In this document: positions 18,501-26,900 of the stretch, piece after piece
Layout of the letters: each line of letters opens with the position of its first letter
Position numbering within the stretch: position 1 is the first letter of the stretch
Assembly (NCBI GenBank): GCA_023382535.1
Contig: JAHDWA010000025.1
Location: forward strand, 62,444-126,443
Source of the DNA: Anaerolineae bacterium
GTDB lineage: Bacteria; Chloroflexota; Anaerolineae; 4572-78; J111
Direction of reading: 5' to 3'
Length of the DNA: 64,000 nt
Position numbers and translations under genes: made by a program
The notes under the pieces: model-generated
The model's input: only the letters and a program-made list of their open reading frames with translations
What the model was told of the DNA's origin: nothing
Database searches by the model: none

Positions 18501-19163
18501 GTGGCAGAACTCGGCCGGTTAAAAGGATCACCCAGCCGCGCCTATTTGGCGGGACTCAAGGTCCTGATGGGCCTCTGTTGGACCCTGACCTACCTCCTGA
18601 TTATCCGGCGGGGGTTTGCCGACCAAACGGTGGGGATGCCCCTCGTATCCCTGGCCACCAATATTTCCTGGGAATTCATCTTTGCCTTTGTCTACCCCCA
18701 CGGAAAAACCCAGCGAGCCGTCAACGCCGCCTGGTTTTGCCTGGACCTGGTCATCCTCTGGCAGCTTTTTCAATTTGGCAATACCGTTGGCTTACCGGAC
18801 GCTCTTTTCTATCTCTTTGTCATTTCGGCCCTGGTCACGGCCTATGCCCTGACCCTCCTCGTTACCCGTCACTTCCAGGACTGGCGGGGCCAATACACCG
18901 CCTTTGGCGGCAATCTGCTTATGTCGGTGCTGTTCATTACCATGTTGCTCGACCGGGGCAACCTTGCCGGCCAATCGCTATATATTGCCCTCTTTAAACT
19001 CCTCGGCACGGCGATCTCGGCCCTGGCCTTTTACCGCTACTACCCGGTTCCCCGGATCATCCACTGGCTTAGCCTGGCGATCTTTATTTTTGATGTGATC
19101 TATCTGGTCATGGTTTACCAGCAGTCCATTGAGTTAGGCTTGAGCGTGTGGGGCCGATTCTAA
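18501..19163 (+). CDS. PaxB/Pyr4-like integral membrane terpene cyclase candidate
   Basis: 220 residues, seven predicted helices, GTG start. It reads like the fungal PaxB/Pyr4 transmembrane cyclases: GL.W...Y near residues 24-31, F.D.T.GM at 39-46, and NISWEFIFAFVYP at 54-66, where PaxB has NIAWEIVYSLIYP (recalled from memory). A late acid sits in FIFDVIY (Asp198). Glu58 and Asp198 would correspond to the catalytic Glu/Asp pair of Pyr4, which protonates an epoxide or alkene to start polyene cyclisation. Length fits the family (220-245). It follows the glycosyltransferase by 92 bp. No prenyltransferase is in the window. The alternative is an unrelated seven-helix protein. Confidence 0.6.
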   Translation: MAELGRLKGSPSRAYLAGLKVLMGLCWTLTYLLIIRRGFADQTVGMPLVSLATNISWEFIFAFVYPHGKTQRAVNAAWFCLDLVILWQLFQFGNTVGLPDALFYLFVISALVTAYALTLLVTRHFQDWRGQYTAFGGNLLMSVLFITMLLDRGNLAGQSLYIALFKLLGTAISALAFYRYYPVPRIIHWLSLAIFIFDVIYLVMVYQQSIELGLSVWGRF

Positions 19164-19179
19164 ATCGTAAGCCATATTC

Positions 19180-21390
19180 CTACTCTCCACAGTCTAAAGC
19201 AAAATGGTTGCTGTCCATTAGCCGTAACTCATCTTCGGTTAGAGCCCCTGCAAAGCTTGGGAGGCTGGAGCCGGCATCTCTATCCAACAGGCGGCCATCC
19301 TCGGACGTGTGATAAGGATCACCGGGAATGGGATCAGGAACAGGACCTATCAACAAATGGGCCACTTCATGGGCCACTGAGTCGTCGGGGGCGCCTCTTT
19401 CAACGACGGCGCCATTCCCTCCTGCAAATATATGGCCCGCAATATCTCCACCTTCTGGCGTCGTGGCAACTATAGCGTCTACCAAATAAATACCAATATC
19501 GCGGTCTCCGAGACCATTGCGATGGCTTGTTAACCGGTCATATTCTGCCCTTGTGCCGTCGAACCTTGTTAAATCAGGTAAATCCAGATACTCTGGTTCG
19601 CCAACAACGACTACATCATAACCATGGAATGCGAATAGCTCGCGCATCCAATCAACCTTCCTAATGAAGCCGCGAATTGCCTCGTCCCTCGACACGATTT
19701 TTAAGCCAACCCGAATCCGCTTCCGGCAACTCCGAACGGTTGACGCCCGAGATGGCGATGAGGCTCGCCCACAAATCCGTTGCAGAACCGTTACAGCTCC
19801 TTCAGTCAGGGTACCATGGATGGGAACGTTTACTATTACTGTATCCGGTCCGCTTTCTTCAGTTTGATAATCCACTATTGCCAATCCTGATTCGACTGAT
19901 CCACGGAAGATCCCGTTTACGTAAACCTCGACGATTGCGCCATTTAGTATATCACCTGCTTTGACAAACCGATCCATGTGAAGCGGAGTCTTAATAATGC
20001 GGGGTTGCGGGATTATATCCCAGGGAGCAGAGACAACGTTAAAGCTACTACAATTATCACCTGGGTCTCCACACACCTCCTGAATCACCGTCACGGTTTC
20101 ATAAGCGGTGAGCGCAGGTACCCGAATTGCTACCTCAGTAGAAGTGGCCATCGCTTCTCCGATTGCCCCTTTCGCGGCGGAATCGAGCCGGATACGGGCA
20201 CCGGGGTGAACATCGCGCAAGTGGACCACAGTGGCACATTCAACGATATCTCCAACGGAAGGGCATCGGTCCACCGAACGAGGAATGACAGGAACACGAA
20301 CGGATTCTTCCTCGAAGTCACAAAACTTCTGTTTGACCAGGACAGTGTCGGGTTCCAACGCTGGAACCTTGAAAGTGTCCGTGCTATGTGCAGCCCGGCC
20401 AGTACCCAGCTCGGTGTCGTTATTAAGGATGGTAACCAAGGCCCCCGGCTCCAGATTACGGACTACCAGTTGTTTAGAACCAACACAAGGCCTTACAGGA
20501 TCTGGTTTGGGAAGCATCTCGCGGGGTTCAACCGTAACTTCTGCAGATGGAGGGCTCCATAAATCGCAGTCCGGGTACCCCTGTTCAGCGGTCACTACCG
20601 TGTCTTTCTTAAGCCCACCTTCCTCCGTGAACGGGAAATATTGTAGGGGAGCGTCGAAACAGCCGACCATAACTAATTCGTCAATATCGCCGCTGTCATC
20701 AAAATCACCGCGTAGGGTCAATTTCACAGTAGCGCCCCCAAACACATTGTCCACATAGATACGGTCAGCACATTCAATGAGCGGCAGTACAACCGGCGGT
20801 GGTAACTCCAGGTTCATAGATGGGATATTTGGTTCGGGAGACAAGGCTGCTGGCCCGTCCATATCGCAAACCTGTTGCTTGGCCTCCAACCTCTCAGAAG
20901 CGATAATCTGCCGGGTCAAACCTAAGCGCAGCGTTGTATCCAACGCCTGTCCTTCTGCTACGGGTTCCCCAGACCTATCCAGGACTACCACTTTGGTCCC
21001 TGGGTACATACCGGTAAGGTAAATGCATCGACCACACTCGTGAAGTCGATCGGCCCAAACCACTGCTTGGAGACTAGCGGTCGTAGGTCTTAGCATGACT
21101 CTAACGCGGTCTTCATGATCTGGACTGCGCTCTCCGCTGACACATAGTTCTCCGTCAACACATGTTTGATAAGCCATCAGCTCTTCCTGTGGCGACAGAG
21201 TGACCCCAGGCAGCAAGGGGAAAGCCTGTTCTGGCCCGGCGGCAGGGCCTTCTGCCTTAAGTTGTCGTTCCCCGGTTCGTACGTTGTAGGCCCAGACCTC
21301 GACATACGTACCTGGAAGGGCCCCGCGTACCACAATTGCTGAGCTGCAGGGCGACACAGGTGTGCCAATACTCGGTGGTAGAAGTGGCAT
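19180..21390 (-). CDS. Multidomain protein with C-terminal HExxH metalloprotease-like domain
   Basis: 736 residues without a signal peptide. Most of the protein is a series of about five cysteine-containing beta modules with a repeated theme (V.V..L.PGA.V....ND.ELGTG, then V....QKFCD), Ig- or adhesion-like. The last 170 residues switch to a mixed fold containing DSVAHEVAHLLIG and, about 15 residues on, DPYHTSED; HExxH plus this His or Asp could bind zinc. I do not recognise the whole protein. GGAGG precedes ATG 21390. It is 96 bp downstream of the 144-residue gene, which may be its partner. Confidence 0.7.
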   Translation of the reverse strand: MPLLPPSIGTPVSPCSSAIVVRGALPGTYVEVWAYNVRTGERQLKAEGPAAGPEQAFPLLPGVTLSPQEELMAYQTCVDGELCVSGERSPDHEDRVRVMLRPTTASLQAVVWADRLHECGRCIYLTGMYPGTKVVVLDRSGEPVAEGQALDTTLRLGLTRQIIASERLEAKQQVCDMDGPAALSPEPNIPSMNLELPPPVVLPLIECADRIYVDNVFGGATVKLTLRGDFDDSGDIDELVMVGCFDAPLQYFPFTEEGGLKKDTVVTAEQGYPDCDLWSPPSAEVTVEPREMLPKPDPVRPCVGSKQLVVRNLEPGALVTILNNDTELGTGRAAHSTDTFKVPALEPDTVLVKQKFCDFEEESVRVPVIPRSVDRCPSVGDIVECATVVHLRDVHPGARIRLDSAAKGAIGEAMATSTEVAIRVPALTAYETVTVIQEVCGDPGDNCSSFNVVSAPWDIIPQPRIIKTPLHMDRFVKAGDILNGAIVEVYVNGIFRGSVESGLAIVDYQTEESGPDTVIVNVPIHGTLTEGAVTVLQRICGRASSPSRASTVRSCRKRIRVGLKIVSRDEAIRGFIRKVDWMRELFAFHGYDVVVVGEPEYLDLPDLTRFDGTRAEYDRLTSHRNGLGDRDIGIYLVDAIVATTPEGGDIAGHIFAGGNGAVVERGAPDDSVAHEVAHLLIGPVPDPIPGDPYHTSEDGRLLDRDAGSSLPSFAGALTEDELRLMDSNHFALDCGE

Positions 21391-21433
21391 GATTTAATCC
21401 TCCATGCGAATTATTTTGAGCGAATCATTTTGA

Positions 21434-21477
21434 TTCTCCGGCACCCACCGACAAATTCGCGGTCAAGTGCCGGAGAA
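21434..21477. other. Hairpin between two co-oriented genes
   Basis: A perfect 11-bp inverted repeat TTCTCCGGCAC / GTGCCGGAGAA with a 22-nt loop, between the stop of the 144-residue gene and the start of the metalloprotease-like gene. There is no T-run; it may be a partial terminator, an attenuator or an mRNA processing/stability element. Confidence 0.5.
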
Positions 21478-21486
21478 CCATTCCTT

Positions 21487-21921
21487 CTAAGCTGACTGCT
21501 CCAGCCGCGCAATCTCTTCATTGACCTGGACAAGCGCTGTCTGTAGCCGTTGGCTGAACTTCTTTGCTGCTGCCAGACGAATTTCGCGGTTCCGCAGGAG
21601 CTTTAGCACATTCGGTTGTGGATGCGGATCGCCTGCGACTATCTCAAGCAATCCTACTAGGATCTCGTCATGAACCCGTATTCTGTCCTCAGGTGAAGGA
21701 TCTGGCCATGGTCGGTTGGGATCCCACCCCGGTGGTGGTTCGTCCAGCAGATCCGCTATGTCGGGTAGGCCGAATTTTCGCCAATATTCCAAATCCCAGC
21801 GAGCTTCTAGTATTCGGCTGATTTCGTCATTGAGTATATAGCCATTACTGGCGAACGCTCGCGCCGCTCTAATCAGGAACTCTCCCGAGACTCGACTCAC
21901 CCACCAACTTATAGTAGCCAT
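21487..21921 (-). CDS. Hypothetical protein
   Basis: 144 residues, no signal peptide, no membrane segment. The start is hydrophobic-helical (ISWWVSRVSGEFLIRAARAF); a Trp/Pro-rich acidic middle (PPPGWDPNRPWPDPSPEDR) and a helical C-terminus with heptad character (FSQRLQTALVQVNEEIARL) follow. No family recognised. A strong ribosome site (GAGGAGG) precedes ATG 21921. It is probably co-transcribed with the metalloprotease-like gene downstream, with a hairpin in between. Confidence 0.65.
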   Translation of the reverse strand: MATISWWVSRVSGEFLIRAARAFASNGYILNDEISRILEARWDLEYWRKFGLPDIADLLDEPPPGWDPNRPWPDPSPEDRIRVHDEILVGLLEIVAGDPHPQPNVLKLLRNREIRLAAAKKFSQRLQTALVQVNEEIARLEQSA

Positions 21922-22060
21922 TTTGTTACCTCCTCATGGTTATGAATAGTGGGGAGTTGCCAGCCCATTTCCCCATTTTGATAAAGACAGAAACTCTTGA
22001 GAGTACGGCGGCTGGGCCGCATCAGAACACTTGCCCGATATACTAACCTTTTCCTTCAAT

Positions 22061-23464
22061 TTAGAAGCCGCTACGCCAGATAACCGGCAAGTAGTAGAGG
22101 TTACTGGCAGAGACAAACACAAGAACCGCACCCTTGCCGCCATCATCGCCCGGAGCACCGCCGATGATGATATTGCCACTGCTGGCTACCGACCAGCCCA
22201 ACCCATCATCGGCTAGCCCATCGGTAGCAGTTAATTTGAGGGTATGGGCCAGCGTCCCGCTCCAGCCCGAGACCGGTTTTGAAAACAGATAGCCCGCACC
22301 GCGCCGGCTTTGGTCGCCCGTAGCTCCGACGACCGCGGTCTGGCCGGTCACTGTTACCGCAAAGCCAAAGCCATTATCCCCAGCCCCATCAGCAGGGGTC
22401 AACTTGGCCGCGAAGGTCGAAGTGGTAGTCCAGCCACTGCCTGGCTTCACAAAAACATAAGCTGACCCTGGTGTGGCCGGCATACCCGCCAGGTTGGTTG
22501 GCGCACCCACCAGCAGGGTATTGTCAGCGAGCGCCACAGCAAAGCCAAAGCCATCATCTACCGCTCCATCGGAGGTTGTTAGCTTGGCGGTTTGGTTGAG
22601 GGTGCCGCTCCAGCCAGTACCCGGTTTGACATACACGTAAACCGCCCCTTGATCGGCGTTGGAGCCAATATTAGCGGTGGATGCGCCCACCATCACGGTA
22701 TCACCACTGACCGTCGTTGAAACGCCTGACCCATCACCGGCAGCCCCATCCGAGGCGATCAACTTGGCCGTTTGGGTCAAGGTTCCGCTCCAGTCACCGC
22801 CTGGCTTGACAAAAACATACGCCGAACCTTGGCCGTTATTGAGACCAATTCTATCAGCCACGGCTCCGACAATGATCGTATCGCCATCGATAGCGACTGA
22901 CCAACTGAATTGATCACCGGCTGCTCCATCCGAGGCAATCAATTTGGCCGTTGGGGTTAGGACACCGCTCCAGCCCCCGGCCGGCCTGGCAAAGAGGTAA
23001 GCCGTTCCGGTCGCACTATTATGGAGCAGCGCCCCGACCACAATCACATCAGCGCTGATAGCTACCGCAAAGCCAAATTGACTCCCCGGCGTCAAATCGG
23101 TCGCCGTCAGCGTGGCGGTTTGGGTCAGGATCCCGGTCCAATCGTGAGCCGGTTTGACAAAGACGTAAGCTGAACCGTTACCGTTGCCGTGAAAGGGTGC
23201 TCCAGCCACGACGGTATCGCCGCTGGTGGCCACGCTAAACCCAAAACCACCATTCACCCCGTCCGATGGTGTTAACTTGGCTGACTGAGTAAAAGGCGTT
23301 GTTGCCTGTGTTTGCACCCCAGTTGGGAGTGATGCGTCCGTCAGGTGGCTACTCCTGTGGGTCGCTGCTGGTTGTTCTATTGCTGCCAGTCCGCTTTGAG
23401 CATGGCTCATGACTAATTTGAGCAGTAATAGGGCTAATAGAAGGACTGATAAAATTCTTATCAT
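22061..23464 (-). CDS. Secreted FG-GAP (integrin-like) beta-propeller protein
   Basis: 467 residues with a signal peptide. Seven blades of about 55 residues follow the pattern AKL.ASDGA..D.FG.SVA..GDT..VGA......G.AYVFVKP..GWSGTL, the FG-GAP signature of integrin alpha propellers; seven blades would close one propeller. The C-terminus is LYYLPVIWRSGF, a tail of the kind that recurs at the ends of secreted Chloroflexota proteins and that also ends the broken gene at 33350 (SYLPLIRK). It may be a sorting or anchoring signal (inference). Confidence 0.85.
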   Translation of the reverse strand: MIRILSVLLLALLLLKLVMSHAQSGLAAIEQPAATHRSSHLTDASLPTGVQTQATTPFTQSAKLTPSDGVNGGFGFSVATSGDTVVAGAPFHGNGNGSAYVFVKPAHDWTGILTQTATLTATDLTPGSQFGFAVAISADVIVVGALLHNSATGTAYLFARPAGGWSGVLTPTAKLIASDGAAGDQFSWSVAIDGDTIIVGAVADRIGLNNGQGSAYVFVKPGGDWSGTLTQTAKLIASDGAAGDGSGVSTTVSGDTVMVGASTANIGSNADQGAVYVYVKPGTGWSGTLNQTAKLTTSDGAVDDGFGFAVALADNTLLVGAPTNLAGMPATPGSAYVFVKPGSGWTTTSTFAAKLTPADGAGDNGFGFAVTVTGQTAVVGATGDQSRRGAGYLFSKPVSGWSGTLAHTLKLTATDGLADDGLGWSVASSGNIIIGGAPGDDGGKGAVLVFVSASNLYYLPVIWRSGF

Positions 23465-23569
23465 GAAAGGCGCGACTCATCTCACATGACTAAAAGAATG
23501 GCTCATTGGGTTTTAGCTTATCTCGCTCAATTTTCACTCAAACTAAAATGTCCAATGTTTGCTGCTGAA

Positions 23570-23794
23570 TTACTCATTACCTGTCTGAGCAGGCTGACTT
23601 CCCATTAACTCACCCCGCAAAAAATCCCCCATCTCCTCAAAGCTAGCAAAAGCCCACTGCCGCTGCTCGCCTGAAACCTCCTGCACCCCAAAGCGCCACA
23701 CCGACGGCTGTCCCGGCCCGGCGGCCTGTTCCTGCCAGCAGCGCAGCAAGTAGGAGCGATAGGGTCTGGCCTTCTTTCGTTGCATCTGGATCAC
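23570..23794 (-). CDS. Small protein divergent from the SARP regulator
   Basis: 74 residues from GTG 23794 (ATG 23785 is an alternative start). It is basic at the N-terminus (MQRKKARPYRSYLLRCWQE) and ends with WRFGVQEVSGEQRQWAFASF followed by an acidic helix. It looks like a compact beta-strand-plus-helix protein of a type often seen beside such regulators in this phylum (impression, not checked). It starts about 55 bp from a SARP-type promoter that points at it, making it the most likely direct target of the regulator at 23940. Confidence 0.65.
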   Translation of the reverse strand: MIQMQRKKARPYRSYLLRCWQEQAAGPGQPSVWRFGVQEVSGEQRQWAFASFEEMGDFLRGELMGSQPAQTGNE

Positions 23795-23842
23795 CCAGCC
23801 TTGACCTCGCTGATTTTTTTTGATAGCCCCGGAGAAAAATTG

Positions 23843-23851
23843 TGGTATACT
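23843..23851 (+). promoter_or_regulatory. Extended -10 promoter of the SARP gene
   Basis: TGGTATACT fits an extended -10 element (TGn followed by TATACT). Transcription would start near 23858 and run through the SARP heptamers into the regulator gene, so binding of the regulator there could also modulate its own expression. Confidence 0.4.
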
Positions 23852-23854
23852 GTT

Positions 23855-23908
23855 ACTATAGTTGGCGACCGTTCAGCCATCGTTTAAAAATCGTTTAAAA
23901 ATCGTTCA
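23855..23908 (-). promoter_or_regulatory. SARP-type operator and -10 box, four heptamers
   Basis: On the minus strand: TGAACGA, TAAACGA, TAAACGA and TGAACGG start every 11 bp (23908, 23897, 23886, 23875), then exactly 8 bp (23868-23861), then TATAGT (23860-23855). Spacing, heptamer and -10 box are the same as at 8763-8805. It points at the 74-residue gene. Confidence 0.75.
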
Positions 23909-23939
23909 GACCGGGTCAGTTTCAAAAGTGAGGGGGGAC

Positions 23940-26900
23940 ATGGCACACTTGGAGATTTCTTTATTGGGTGGGCTGACCATCAAGCGGGGCGGGCTGCCGG
24001 CGCCCGCCCTGGCCTCGCGCAAGGCCGAGGCGCTGCTGGTCTACTTGCTTTGCACCGGTCGGCCGCATGCCCGCGAGGTGCTGGCCGATTTGCTGTGGGA
24101 TGATCGCTCGCAAAGCCAGGCGCTGGCCAATCTGCGGGTGCTGTTGAGCAGCCTGCGCCAGGCGCTGGGGCCCTATGTGAGCATCACCCGGCAGACCGTC
24201 GCCTTTAACCGGGACAGCCCTTGTTGGCTGGATGTGGCCGAGTTAGAGCAGGGCATTGCTGCCGCGCGCGCCCAGAGGCAGGGAGAGATCCTCTCTGCCG
24301 AGGCGGCGGTTCAATTGGCGCAAGCGCTGGCCCTCTACCGGGGCGACTTTCTGTTGGGGTTCTATCTGCGGGCCAGCCAGGGCTTTGAGGAATGGCTGGT
24401 CACGGAGCGAGAACGGCTGCGGTTGAAGGTGATCGAGGCGTTTTACGACCTGATCGCCGCTTATCTCAACCTGGGGGAGTATCGGGCGGGGATCGAGCAG
24501 GCCAAGCGCTTGTTACAGCTCGATCCTTTGCAAGAAGAAGGGCATCGCCAACTAATGCGGCTGCTGGTTTACAGCGGCCAGCGCAACGCCGCCCTGGCCC
24601 AGTACGACACCTGCCGCCGAATTCTGGCCGATGAGCTGGGGGTGGAGCCAACGCCGGAGACCACTGCCCTGTACGAGCGCATTCGCGCCGGGGAGTTGAG
24701 CAGGGGGACAGGGGAGCACACCCCTTCAGGTGCGCCCGCCAAAGGCGCGCAAAGCGAGGGCGGGAGGGGCAGGGGAGATTTCGACGCTACTCCGCAACAC
24801 AACCTGCCGGTCCCGCCCACCTCCTTCCTGGGTCGAGAAATGGAATTGGCCCAGATGGCCGAGTTGCTCGGCAATCCTGCCTGCCGGTTGTTGACGGTGG
24901 TCGGCCCTGGCGGCATCGGCAAAACCCGCCTGGCCCTTCAGGCGGCTCTCCAGGCGCCGACTGACAAAATTGAAGTCTTCCGCCACGGCGTCCACTTTGT
25001 CTCCCTGGCCCCCGTCAGTTCGGCCAGTTTCCTTGTTTCTGCCATTGCCGAGGCCCTCAACTTTTCTTTTTATGGGCCAAGGGACCCCAAAGTTCAACTC
25101 CTCAACTATTTGCGCGAGAAGAATATGCTCCTAGTGCTGGATAATTTTGAACATCTCCTGGCAGGCGTGGGCCTGTTGGCCGAAATCCTGGCGATCGCCC
25201 CTGAAGTGAAGCTCCTGGTGACTTCGCGGGAACGATTGAACTTGCAGGGGGAATGGCTCTTCGAAATCCAGGGGCTGAAGTTTCCTCCAGGGGATAAGCC
25301 CAAAGGGATCGAAGCGTACAGCGCAGTGCAGTTATTCTGGCAGAGCGCCCGCATGGTTCGGGGGGACATCTCGCTTTTGGAGGCGGACAAACCTTCCATA
25401 GCGCAGATCTGCCGGTTAGTAGAAGGCATGCCCCTGGGTGTCGAGTTAGCCGCTGCCTGGGTGCGGACTCTCTCGTGCGCAGAAATTGCTCAGGAGATCG
25501 AGCGCAGCCTGGGTTTTCTGACCACCTCCCTCCAGGATATCCCCGCCCGGCACCGGAGCATCCGGGCAGTGTTTGACCATTCCTGGCGCTTTCTCTCCGC
25601 GGAGGAGCGAGAGATATTTCGCAAACTGTCCGTCTTTCGGGGCGGCTTCCGGCGAGAAGCGGCCGAGCGGGTGGCTGAGGCCACCCTGCCCCTGCTGTCA
25701 AGGCTGGTAGACAAGTCCCTGCTGCGTTGGAGCATTTCGGGGCGTTACGAAATACACGAACTCTTAAGACAGTATGCCGCCGCCAAACTCGAGGAGACGC
25801 CCCTGGAAAAAGAAAAGGTTCAAGGGGATCACGGTCGCTATTATCTGGAGTTTCTCCAGCTTCAAATGGAACCGCTCTGGGGCCGCCAACAGAAACAGGC
25901 ATTGGCGGAGATCAGAGCGGAGATTGACAATGTGCGCTTAGCCTGGCAGTGGGCAGTCGCGCATGGCCAGGCCAGAGCCATGGGGCAGGCGGTGGAGACC
26001 CTATGGTTGTTTTATGAGATACAGAGTTGGTACCGCGAAGCCGAAGCGACCTTTGCGCAGGCTGCGACGATTTTAGCCGGCGCACGGGGAGGGGTGGAGG
26101 AGAGGGAACGGGACATTGTGCTAGGGCAAGTCCTGGGGCAACAGGGCTGGTTCTCGCTGCGCCTCGCTTTGTCTGGAAAACCCAGAGAACTGCTGCAACG
26201 CAGCCTGGCTTTGCTCCGCCAAGGGGGGGCGCAAGTGGAGATGGCGGCTACTCTCTACTATTTGGGGGTGCTGAACTGGGTCATGGGGGAATATGCGGAG
26301 GCGCAGTCGCTCTTGCAAGAGGGTCTGGATATTTATCGAGAACGCCAGGTTCAACGAGGTACAGGTCTCTGCTTGGGGGTTTTGGGCATGGTGGCTCAAT
26401 CGCGGGGAGAGTATCTAGAAGCCAAATGCCTGATGCAGCAAGCTGGGGTGGTCCTCAAAGAAAGCGGCAATCAACGCTGGTTATCGGCAGATCTCAGTTT
26501 TCTCAGCGCCTTAGTTGGGGCTTCGGGAGAGCGGCAGGAAGCTAAACAACTGCTGCAAGAAAGCCTGGCGCTCAGCCGAGAAATTGGCGACTTGTGGACC
26601 CTAGGCATTAGCCTCAATCACCTGGGTGCGCTCACCTATCTGGGTGGCGCGGCCGAATGGCCGGAAGCCAAGCGCCTACACCAGCAAAGCCTCGCTATTT
26701 TCAAAGAAATCGGCGAACCCTGGGGCACGGCGGTCGCCCTTAATCATCTCGGCCAAACTACCTATGCCCTGGGAGAACTTCAAGAATCGAAACAGTATAT
26801 CCTGGCAGCCCTGAAAACGGCCATGGAAGGTCAGGTCTTTCCTGCGGCTCTGGAAGCCTTGGTTGGCCTGGCTGCCCTCCTGACCCGCCAGCCGGAAGGG

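Noticed and set aside
23862..23939. TTG 23862 as start of the SARP gene
   Set aside because: It would make the 11-bp operator repeats coding; ATG 23940 has a strong ribosome site and starts directly at the winged-helix domain.
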